Below, piece by piece: positions 12,261 to 23,600 of a stretch of DNA of 30,000 nucleotides. The position numbers and the translations under genes were made by a program. The stretch is from Glandiceps talaboti. Lineage: Eukaryota > Hemichordata > Enteropneusta > Spengelidae. The stretch is taken from positions 7,256,709-7,286,708 of the forward strand of contig NC_135557.1 in the NCBI RefSeq assembly GCF_964340395.1, read 5' to 3'. Each line of letters begins with the position of its first letter. Within the stretch, counting starts at the first letter, position 1. The notes under the pieces were generated by a model. That model saw only the letters and a program-made list of their open reading frames with translations. It did not search any database and was not told where the DNA came from.

Positions 12261-12272
12261 AACAAACAAACA
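12056..12272. repeat. (AACC)n-(AAAC)n-(AGAC)n compound microsatellite
   Basis: AACC units, a poly-C/poly-A junction, AAAC units with single AGAC interruptions, then ~16 AGAC units and AAAC again. Confidence 0.96.
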
Positions 12273-12719
12273 GTCATGGGTAATTAAAATAGTTTAAACT
12301 CGGGATAGCTATCTATAAACATGTATATATGTATATACGGGCCTGTATACTATTGAAATAATAATATACTATATATTTCTATATATACTATCTATACAAA
12401 CAACACGATATTATATGTATCACAGTATATGTACGTAGGTACGTACGTATGCACGGACGTGTAGACAGACACGCGGGGTAGAGATGGGCATACATCGATT
12501 CATATCGGGATTTACGTGTCACGGGTGGATGGGGGTAACTGTCCCAGATAACTGTAAACTCTCTCCACAGTCCTCGGGAACATCGCTAAAAGGGCTGTTT
12601 TGTATGTACCGATATCTACCGCATAATTGTACTTGAATATCCTTATACTGTGCGCCCTCATTGACTACATAGGGCTAATCATTCGTTGACATGTTACTGT
12701 GATGCTCTGGGCATCGCAA

Positions 12720-12775
12720 TTTACACCTCAGACCACTAAAAATAAAAAAAAATCGTTAGTGGTCTGAGTTTACAC
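12720..12775. other. Perfect 13-bp hairpin flanked by 7-bp direct repeats
   Basis: CTCAGACCACTAA (12727-12739) and its exact reverse complement (12756-12768) enclose a 16-base A-rich loop. TTTACAC lies immediately outside both arms (12720-12726 and 12769-12775). This is the form of a 42-bp insertion with a target-site duplication, or of a structured RNA element. Confidence 0.6.
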
Positions 12776-14680
12776 GGAGCATGATTAAATAAAGGTGAAG
12801 TCGATGAGGGCCCACAGAACTTTACAATGCTTTGTGAGTAGAATTATGTGTAGATAACAATTACATACAAACAACCCTAGGCCTTTCAGCAATGTTTCCT
12901 ATACTTGAACTGTGGAGAGGGTCTAGAGTACATACTAACTGCATCTTTGCATTTCTATATAAATCCATCATGATCAACAGTGAACCAACATTGACATTTC
13001 TAATGTGCACCTAAAGATAGAACAAATGTACTCACTTATTATCGACTACAGAATTGTTCAACAAGACTCGGAAAACCGGAATTTGAGGAGAGGAATTTGA
13101 CTTCCATGTTGTGTCCTATACATTAATAGCATGTTCACACACAGAAGGAGTGACCCGACGGCTAAATCCATTCATCCATTATGTATAGCGAAGCAAAGTC
13201 ACAGATCCGGTCGCGTGGTTGTTGTCGTTCGCATCTGCCCCATCGATCGTCAAAGCACACCCTCTTTTACGGCATCGTAAGAAATAACAGCTCTGGTTTG
13301 CGAGAATGATCTGCGCGGGGAACTATGAGACACTACATGAATATTCGGTAGAACGTAAAATTTCAAGGGACTGGTCTTGAAAAGAAACGTTCGTCCCCGG
13401 AGAGCTATTTTTGGCTATGTTGACACGAAGTGTATTTTATTACATCAAACATTCACCAACTTAAGGGGAATTCCCATATACTGTCATTTACTACGAAAAC
13501 TATTGAACAATGTCCGATTTGTTTTGTCATAAGTTTATTTTAGTGTTCTTAAATTGTTTCTACAAATTTTCCATGAACATATAATTTTCTGAGAATCTGT
13601 CAAAGACAAAACCTGAGATACGAGTAAATAAACTTTTATAAGACAAATATAGCGACATCTTTTTTCGTATGTTCCTTTACTTTAAATCCCTCGACATAAG
13701 AGATAATAACTTTTGAAAACACGTATTTGGTGTTTTAAATACGCCAGGGACAATGACGCCGGGAAATCCACTTTGTTTGCAAGACTGGTAATCCCCACCT
13801 TTTGGCCTTCACCCCAAGAGAGGTTGTGTCATGTGTCTGCCGGGGACGATGAGGGCGATGTTAATTACGTAGCTAGAGATTGTTATTGTGCAAGCACGAA
13901 TTTTTCATTGTCCTTTGTTTAATCGAGAAAGGTCATTACTACGGTTGTACCGCTGTGGGTATAAACGTGCCCTATTATCGGCCTTCGATTTGAAAAAAAA
14001 CGCCGTGGAAACGTGGAGATTGTATATTTAGTGACCTCAAAAAATAGTAGTAACAAACTAGCTATTTCAGTGCAGAACTAGTTGCCCTGCATCATGGATA
14101 TCCCCAGATACACACAGTCTTTTAATATTCAACTTATAAATGATTATCACTGCACACTTGTAGATACATGGGGTCTGGGAAAGAATTAAGGAACATTTCA
14201 AATAGAGAACGAACACTACAGGACGTGGTATACTAGTAGCGAGATAAAGATGACGACTTTAATAGAAATGTTTTATTATGATTGGATAATCTAGAGTCAC
14301 GTGCGGGTCACATGATCGCTTGATTTTATTCGAGTCATATTAATACAGTTGCGTATACAATGTTTTACGCTGTCAAGATATCCCAGTGTTACTAGTTTGC
14401 ACTACATTTTGGTCGGAGGAATTAGTATTTCTGACTTTATTTCGTTTTAAATTTGAATAAGAAATATCCCTCACTTAGAATATTGCATACATGCATACAT
14501 CTACCGTCTTTTGTAAATCTTGGGGAGAAAAAATTGAAGTTACCTATATTTGCCATATACCTCTGGAAGTTAAAATATATTTAATTGGAAATAAACAACA
14601 CCTAAAATATTCCTGGAACTGAGAGTTTGCATTCCATGGAAAAACATTTAAAGTTCCCCTTTTTCATTCATATGCTAATT

Positions 14681-14722
14681 CAACGAACGCGTACTCTGTC
14701 CGAGCACAACAAGCGTTCGTTG
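14681..14722. promoter_or_regulatory. 10-bp inverted repeat upstream of the RTK start
   Basis: CAACGAACGC (14681-14690) and GCGTTCGTTG (14713-14722) are perfect reverse complements with a 22-base spacer, 125 bases before the ATG. It could be a dimeric factor site or a 5' UTR stem. No TATA box is visible nearby. Confidence 0.35.
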
Positions 14723-14847
14723 CTATTTTGGCAGAGACGGCGAAACAAAGCAGGTGTTCGGAGTGCAATGATATCGGAATGTGTTACCGATTAGAAGTCA
14801 AAAAATTACTGAGATTCCAATCTTAAGTTATTGAAATATTGGTGAAA

Positions 14848-14884
14848 ATGTCGGATCGAGGAATCATTGGTGTGGTTGTTATTG
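14848..14884 (+). CDS. RTK exon 1: start codon and signal peptide
   Basis: The ATG at 14848 opens [12 protein letters not shown] and the exon ends in phase 1 at a consensus GTAAGT donor (14885). An in-frame TAA lies eight codons upstream, so this is the first ATG of the frame. Joined to the phase-1 Ig exon at 19237, codon 13 becomes Glu and the hydrophobic run continues as LILTI, giving a short charged n-region and a hydrophobic core like a signal peptide. The Glu inside the core is unusual. The 4.35-kb intron leaves room for an unseen phase 1-1 exon, but none is needed to keep the frame. Confidence 0.75.
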
Positions 14885-17800
14885 GTAAGTCGCCAAATAT
14901 TGAGTATATATATATATATTTTTAATGTATATACATATCTTCGTCATGGTGGTAGGCTTCACCAGGTCATATCAAATATTCTATTGTGTGCCGCCTTCAA
15001 GTTCCACCATAAACAACAACGAATCGATTTACAGAAAATCTACTCAGTTTTGGTCCAATTTGGTGGGGGGATCGGAGAGGGGGGGGGGTTCAGATTGCGC
15101 GGGGACAAGCTTGTATACTGCTCCTGCAAAACAAGCAGTACGTGAAGAATTACGGCTGGGTATATTACGAGGAAATAAGAAAAAAAAAATGTAAAGGCGA
15201 ACATACTAGTACACAGCGTATATGCAATACGGTTCTACTACTAATCATTACAATGTGATTTCGTATGCTTTCAAACACGTTCTCAAAGTGCTTCATAATT
15301 AACATCCCTGGTATAGACCAATAACGGCACAAAAATGTCATTTTATAACGTCCTCGACTCCCCAGGTTGCATATAATCCCGCAGTTGCAGCCCGGCTATG
15401 ATCATGAGACACATCGTCGGATTAAAGTCTTTCATGTTTCCATTTACTCTGCTATGTCATATGGACGCACGTATTTCTAATACGACGGTTCAGTGTGAAT
15501 TTTTATTTTTATTTTATTAGTTTATAGACACTGGGTGGAGATACGAAACTTGAAACGTGTTTGTTATCGCCATTTTGTGTTTTGATAAAAACAACCCGAA
15601 CTCGACAAGGAGAAAAAAAGGGGAAGTCCTGTTTTCGTCGGTTTGTTTAGAAACGTGATGTGTATACAGTGAAGATTGAACGATAAAAATGGCTACTGCA
15701 CTACTATGCCGTAAATGTTGTAAAATTAGTGCAGAAAAAAAATCAAAATGGTCAATGCATATATATATTATTACTTCGTCAATTAGTGAAATATTCAGAG
15801 TGGATCTAGAAACCTGGCTAAGGCGTGATAATGTTGATAGGTAATGAGAGAACACCTGCTCGGGTTGAGGCTCTATCTTTGTCTGAATTGCAAACAAAAC
15901 ATCGAAGCGGCCGGGGTGGCAAGACCAAAGGTCTCGGCGTAAAGGTGACGTCATAGATAGTCAGGTGATTGGCAACCAAAACATTTCAAGTACAAATTGG
16001 ATAACACACTCGCAAGCTTTAAAAAAAAACATATCGAGTGTGGGATTTTATGTTATGATATTGTGATGTAAGAAGTAGTTTCAGTTGTGGAAAAAAAAAC
16101 CCAGTGAAGTCAGAGATGATGACACGAGTTTAATAAAGTCACATGGTACGTTCGTCCTCGTGGGACTGCATAATGCACTGACGTGCTACCTGACATGGCC
16201 GGCTGTTGGACGGTTTCAGTGTGATGAAGTATCGACACGTGCATGTGTTTCGGTAGTTGTCAGCGTGAAATAAACATTGTGTATCTGAGACAAATAACGA
16301 TTCCATACAGGATAAATTGTTTGCACGAAACCAACATATATGCATACAAAACCACAATAGTTTATACGAGACCGCAATGTGTCACAGTGCTTAGGAACCA
16401 GACGGTTATATGAAGTAAGTGCATACGAGACCGCAATATGTGTATACGACACCTCATTGTGTGCATATGGGACCGGAATTCGGAATGTGTGCTCACGGAA
16501 CCCATGTGTTTCTACGAGACTTCAGTATATTTGTATGAGCCAAATTCGAGTGTATATATGTACACCAATTGTCATAATTATTCATAAGAGATGTATTTTG
16601 TTGTTATAACTCGTAGCCCTAATTTGCCTTAATTGTCATGAACGATTGGTCCATGGACTTTGATTAGTTCTTCGGGAACTATTTCCATGGATCTCACCAG
16701 AATTCGATTTTGTATTACTTTCAAAGATTGTACATTTTGTTTTCATTTTCTGGTAGAATAAATTGAAATTCAGTTCAATTTAGTGAGAAAACATGACTGA
16801 GTGACGTCACACTGAACATGATACCTGCAAACATGAATTTTATATTTCATGAAATTTGTGAAATGTTACTAACGCATGGGGATTTCACGACATTTAAAAA
16901 AAAATAATTGTATTCAGGGGTACACAACAGATCCATTAAATGTAAGTTCTTTTTTTGTAGGATGAGAACTAAAATGGTTCAAAACGCCCCCACCCGTGAA
17001 GAAAAATAATTTAGTTTTTGTTATTCTACATTGAACTATTGATCTCGCCCGTATAAAGCAAGTCTTTTGGCGTTCGTTGTGCATCTAATGGTTCTCCTTC
17101 CGCCTTACTCTGCACGTACCATTCATTACTTTCTCAACTGACGCCATCCAACAGCCCCGATGAATACGACGCCTTTTCATTTCAAAATTCTCCTTCCTGA
17201 CAAGGGAAGTTTCCCCTGGGAAGTTTCAAAACAATTTGCGGGGAAAAGAGATAAACGTCAGTGGAGTGTGGTAAAACGTTAACGTCAGACAAAGGGAAAG
17301 CTAGTAGTTCATAATAAAGCTTAGTTAGTAGTAGGTGATATTGACACAACACTAGTGGGGACGCCACAGACTACTCTTGCTCTGAGGTGACGCTTTCACC
17401 AACCCGTTCAGGTCGTCATCACGTGGTCAACATTTCACCGTGGTACAACAAAAGCGGAACTATAGTGACAAGGCTATTTAGTGTTTAAAAGTCATTCATT
17501 AACCGAAAATAGAAGTCGTATAGTTTTTCACAACTTCTTTTGACACTATTGTAAGTCGTTGGTATGTTGTTGTGCCAGGGTAATTCACAACTTTTCAAAT
17601 CAGCCCCCAGGCGTGTAAGTTTTACGTTTTATACTAGTTACGGTGTACTTAATCTATTAGAATCAAAGAGCCAAGGTTTATCACGCACTGGACCAACAAC
17701 ATACCAACATACCAACTCATTATACTAATAGAATGCTACACATTACAACATTGAGTACAATAGTTATTGCTACAGACATAACAAACTGATAACAGAATCA

Positions 17801-19605
17801 TTTCAACCCTCATCAGAGGATCCAACTTTTTTTTATCAGTCGCATTAAATTGCTGTTTTACCTAATTTTGAATTTGCATAAAGTCTTCTCTTAGCTCACT
17901 TCATTGAAGCAAACGCCCAGTGTTTTTTTTCCTGGGTTGTAACTTCTAAGGAAGGAAAAGAGAAAAAAACATTTTACATTGTATATGACGCCGTCTCGAT
18001 GGTTGAGTCGTTCTGTTTGTACTATTTCCTATTGTATATGTTTTGAAACATATAGTTTCCGGCCAAGCAAGGATGTTGTTGATACTTCAACAAATTATGT
18101 CCAGAAATTAATCGACCATGATGGTGTAAATTTTCAACACAAAGCGTTTCCACAACGAGTTCTGTCATGCATGCATCAAACCTTTCATGAATTGGCGGGA
18201 GAAGTACAACTGCCAATATCAGATCGTGGACGAACGGAAGCTGTTACAATCAGGGAAAATAAACAATGTTATATCAATAATACTTGGCTCAACATGTTGG
18301 AACAGTAGAGACTTGCATTACATTATTTTATTTGAAAAGAACAGTTTTATGGTCTATTTACATAATTATAATTTACAAACTAATTTCCAGTTTCCCTGGC
18401 ATTTCACTTACACTTAAAGAGGTGGCAAAACTGTTCTTATCAAACCACAGTATGTAATAATAGAAGTATCTGTTGTTCCAATATGGTGAGCCAGGTGTTA
18501 TTAATATTCAAATGAATTTGTTTACTTTCTCTGTTTGTAATGGGTTCCATTCGTCTATGGTCTGGTGTCGGCTGTTGTAATCATTGAATAGACACTTCCA
18601 GACTAGTTAATTTAACCCGATATGAAGTCAGAGAGTGTATACTTTACGTTCCATCCAATGTGAATTAACTCTGCAGCATAAACAAAACAGATGACTAAAC
18701 CCACGTACGGGTATTCAATTGACTATGAAAATATATAAATGTACCCATCAAGTTAAGTGCACACCACGGCACACTCAGTCTTGAAAGGACAACTCTGTGA
18801 AAATTACCACTTGTCCTGCATAGATGAAAAAATGGACATGCTTACTCATATTCCTGGAATTATTTCAACAGCCCGGTTCGAACTGAGTCCACACTGCGTT
18901 TCACAAACAGTTACAGTAACATCAATATTTGAGGCATGCTATACGCATGTGCAAATTATTGTGTTGCACATTTAGTTGTACAACAATTTTCATTGTAGAA
19001 ACAATGATAACTGTATTTCAAAACGTATATCTGTTTATTTGTCGAATCCAAAAATTACGGGTGATTTCAAACTTTCATGTTCAGCCATCAGCGTCAAAGA
19101 AGTTTGGGTCATAGCTAGTTCTTTTACAAATTTTCGCTTACTTTTTTTGTTTTCTTGTCGTCTGCTACTATTATGGGATATACTTTACAAGAACCGAGCA
19201 CGTGAAGTAATTTAATGTTATACATGTCTTTTATAGAATTAATACTGACGATTTCAAGCTCAAACATCGATGCCAAACGAACTTTGGTAATAAATTGTAA
19301 ATATGAACCACCCAGTGAACATTACAACCAGGTTATCTTTGAATGGAGAAAGGACGTGACAGATCTGTCTCTGGTGAAAGGGGAAGCGAAAAGTACACTG
19401 TCAGATGGAAACATAGATTTGAACAATATCGTGCTAACAGGTTACGCTAATGAACGTTTTGATATTTCCTCTGACGGTGACTTGAAGATCAATCAAATCA
19501 ACGCTGAAGACGAAGGCCTGTACGAATGTATTGTTAATTTTAAACTGACGAATGAATACAAAACTAGAAAACACGTGGTACAACTGGTCTTAGGTAAGTA
19601 GTGTA

Positions 19606-19678
<73 letters not shown>

Positions 19679-20574
19679 CCCCTTATATAATTTTTTAATC
19701 AAACTCTTCAAAGATATTCTCTAAATGTCTTGCAAGTAATACATTTTCTAAGTCTAAATGTGTTTTTTTTTCATTAAGATGGTATCGACTGTGACCCACA
19801 GAGAGACATGGAATCTACAACAATGAAACACCCCAACTGGAAAACATCAAGGCAGACAATTTCTTCTACATCTTCCTCAACTCAAAATTTCAACAACAAA
19901 TCACCAAAACACCTAAACACCGAAAATGATGAAGACCCGAAGTTTGAGCAAACGTATGATGATGATGAGAAAGCGAGCGATGGTATTGATATCACCTCTT
20001 TAACATTTTGGGGGATGGTGACGTCAGTAGCTATTGCCGTTTTCATCGTTGTTTGCCTACTCTGTTATGTGATAAGGCAAAAGATAAAGAAGAAGAAACG
20101 ACCTTCACAGGTAACTGTTTTGTGTATTTTTTTCTGATACAGCGATTTTTGTCTGTATGAAATAAGCTTCGTCTTTTTTTTCACATTATGCAAGATTTGG
20201 CGCTAAAATATATTCATTTACATAACGTGATTACATACTTTACCATATATAACTACGGCTATAAGTGATGGCAATATACACCGACCTCGCTTCTACCCTG
20301 AACATTGCGCGCGTGACCTATCGGTTCGAGTGAGATCCCAGATAATTGACAATCTCCATCTGGGATCCGCCATATTGAATTATCAATGTGAATGTGAATA
20401 TATTCATTTGACACGAAACTGGCCTGTTTACGGTAATTTTGGTCGGTCATTAGTTTCATATCCTATGAAAGCGTTTGATGGAATTACTAGGTACCTGAGT
20501 ATGTGTATGTATGCCATGTACGGGGACCTTGTTTTTTTGGCAATATAAAGTATGTACAACACGCAGGTATGCAT

Positions 20575-20608
<34 letters not shown>

Positions 20609-23600
20609 GTACATGCGTGCGCAGTAATCAAGCAAGCAAGCACGCGCGCACACACACCCACGCACATTTTTCGCTGTCGTCACCGTTAAGATGCCATAAT
20701 ACTAATACCAATATATTTTACATTTTATATTGCAGCTTAGTGACGAGAGAAAAATGTTGCGCAACCCAAGTAGTACAAGTACACCTCCTGAAAGTGTCAG
20801 GATTTTTGGAAACGAATCAAGGGTAAGGGTTGTCTTTATATCTCTATATATTACCTCAGTCATTTTGTGGCATCTCTTTGTATACATTTACGTTAAAGAC
20901 CAACTTTGGATTAGGAATAATGAAAAAATATTGTTTGGCAGAGCTATTACAAATTTATATCAGAAGCCTGGTTCCGCAATGTAATCTTTATAGTTCCACT
21001 AACCAGACAGACACAAATGGCAGTGAACCTGGGAATTAATAACATGTACAATGCTTGTACATTTTAAAATTTTTACAACGGTACCATTTTCACCGTAAAG
21101 TAGAGATATCTGTGATCAGAATCGAACGGTTTAGTCAGTGAAGGACAATTTAAAGTCACCTGGGAATCTGGCTTTGAAGCTGCCGAATGGTTTTCTCCTT
21201 AGTACGCTATATCAAACAGACAATTCCCTCACAGATGTACTTGGCAAAAAAACATATGGCAGGATTGCCTATAAAATACGCTGAGAACAGATCTATGGAA
21301 AGACCCGTGGTATACAGATTAACAGCAGGACAAATGTGTGTGTGTGGTTTTTGTTTTGTTTTGTTTTGTTTGTTTGTTTGTTTGTTTGTTTGTTTGTTTG
21401 TTTGTTTGTTGTTGTTTGGGGGGGTGTATGTGTGTGTGGGGGGTGTTTTTGTGTGCGTATGTATATGTTGACGATTATGTAATTCTCTCGTAGACAAGTT
21501 CGCGATCAGATGATTTGGATGACGTATTTGTCAACATAGAGAGAGGTGACCAACCACAACACACTCCAAGCAGAGGTCGCAGTATTGGTGACGTCTCACC
21601 TTTCTGGGCAGTGAGCTTCAAAGAACGTTCACTTCCTGTGGTGACAACTAGTTCTAGGACGAATGCTCGACTACAACAAACACACGGGGAACTTAGTAAT
21701 AATAATAACAACGGGCCATGGGTTCAGCAGCATACACAGCGTTTACAAGACTGGATCATGTTGAGTCAGTTAAGCCTCAACTCACAAATTTCGTCCAACA
21801 GTTCTACGTTTACTGGTGGTAGCAGTGATAGCCAACAACCGTCGGAGAGTTACATTCGACATGACCGTTTTGAAATCCCTAGGGGTAACATCACACTTGG
21901 CGAACAAATCGGAAAAGGACACTTTGGTGAAGTTTTCAAAGGGAAAGTTATTCTACCAGATAAGAACCGTGACGGAACGTCATCAATTGCTGTCAAAACA
22001 CTGAAAGGTACGACACGGTTTGATTTATTCTGTTTGTCAAATTAGTTCTACAGCAGAAGAAAGTAAGCTGTGCAAGAACTACAAGTCAGAATGGATACCA
22101 TATGTTATGTAAGACTCTTGCAGAGGGTGATTTATAAACATGAACTACACAAAAAACAGCGCGCGTCCTTATCATCATTTTGTCAGACAAAACAAAAATC
22201 TGCATCATATCATGAGATGATTGGATACCGTGTAGTACGCCAAGTACAGACATCAAAACATTGGCACCACATGTCTGTGTCTAGTTGTAAAATGTTTGAA
22301 CGATTTTTGTTTTCATTTAGACAAAATGTAACAAGAAATTGCGATCCTAGCCTGCTAGCTATGTCTTTGTAACAAAAAAGAGAGCTAGTTGATAAACTAT
22401 TTCTATTTACAGAATCTGCTGGTAGTAACGAAAAAATGGATTTACTGCGAGAACTTGAGGTGATGAAAATGATAAAGCGTCATCCGTTTGTTATTAATCT
22501 ACTTGGCTGCTGCACTACTTCAGACGTCGGTGAGTATAATCAAATCTAAGTATCAACCACGATGATGTACTTCCATGTCCTATAGGTAACCTTTTAAAAG
22601 ACTTCTAGGCCAATGTCTCCACATTTCCAATGTGTATCAAGCCATATGCAGATCCTCTCCACTCTCTCTGATCAAGCCAATATTTTTCACAAATACCGTC
22701 CTCAAAAAGCACCAAATTTCGAAAATACTTTGAGATGTATTTTCTATATATTCATAATACCGTATTCCAACATTATGATATAAGAAACTGGAACTCTCTA
22801 GGTTTAACCTTTTTTGACAAGCATGGGCTAATTTGAAAGTGTCGTTGTATGACATCCTGTATTTTACAATGTAATAATCTGCTAACAAAATGAAATCGTA
22901 TAAAGAAAGACTTCTATCAAATCTGGCAGCGTTCAGTTTACTGGCATGAATTGTATAAATTTGTCATGGCGTATATAGTAGGCCCAAGCTTGTTCGTCAG
23001 CATGCTTCGATTTCAAGAACGAGAATTTTGTATACTGAGAGTACTAGTATAACAAAATACACACTACGATGACATCAAGAACCACGTGACAATAATAAAT
23101 GAGTTGTATCAGATATATTCAACACCCAAGAAATTCCCTGTTTAATTACTATACGAAGCACGTCTTCTTTCTTTGCACAGCTGCACCAGTACTCATTATC
23201 CTAGAGTACGCCACCAACGGCAATCTACGGGACTACCTTCGTAAATTTCGACGTCTAGCAGACCACGGCATCGGAAAAACCATCTCTTTGACTTTAAACG
23301 ATCTCACCCGCTTTTCCTGGCAGATAGCAGAGGGAATGTCATTTCTGCACGAGTCAAAGGTAAGTTGAATTTCATCAAGAGGTCAAAGGTTCACCTGATG
23401 ATACTTTTTCAATGAACAGAGGAAATGAATTCGGCGTTTTTCAATATCATTTTTGGAAATATTTTCTTTTGTAGCTTTAAATTTATTTGTATCCTAAAAG
23501 ATGCAAACACATGACGTAATCCAAACGATGTCTGTATATTGTTAATGTTTGCACCTCGGTTGTCACATTTAGGCTATAGTTAAAATTTACGGTGAGAGGG

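Larger units (their letters stand above)
6456..14847. other. Gene-poor stretch between the divergent genes
   Basis: No exon I would defend. It contains microsatellites (6637-7033, 8861-9057, 12056-12272), a 33-bp minisatellite (9843-9974), a probable DNA transposon (10386-11103), a hairpin flanked by direct repeats (12720-12775), a 30-bp inverted pair (7381/13279), kappaB-type motifs (8064, 13466) and a weak candidate secretory exon (8483-8635). A missing signal exon for exon B would have to lie here on the - strand; I did not find one. Confidence 0.5.

Noticed and set aside
15517-15954. 145-codon - strand frame in RTK intron 1
   Set aside because: No recognisable domain; composition like random translation and it starts at a TGACGTCA repeat site.
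18865-18890. GGTTCGAAC resembling a tRNA T-loop
   Set aside because: No acceptor stem, anticodon arm or A-box in the right place.
22070-22372. 100-codon frame between RTK exons 5 and 6
   Set aside because: Lies in an intron whose flanking exons join perfectly in frame; no recognisable motif.
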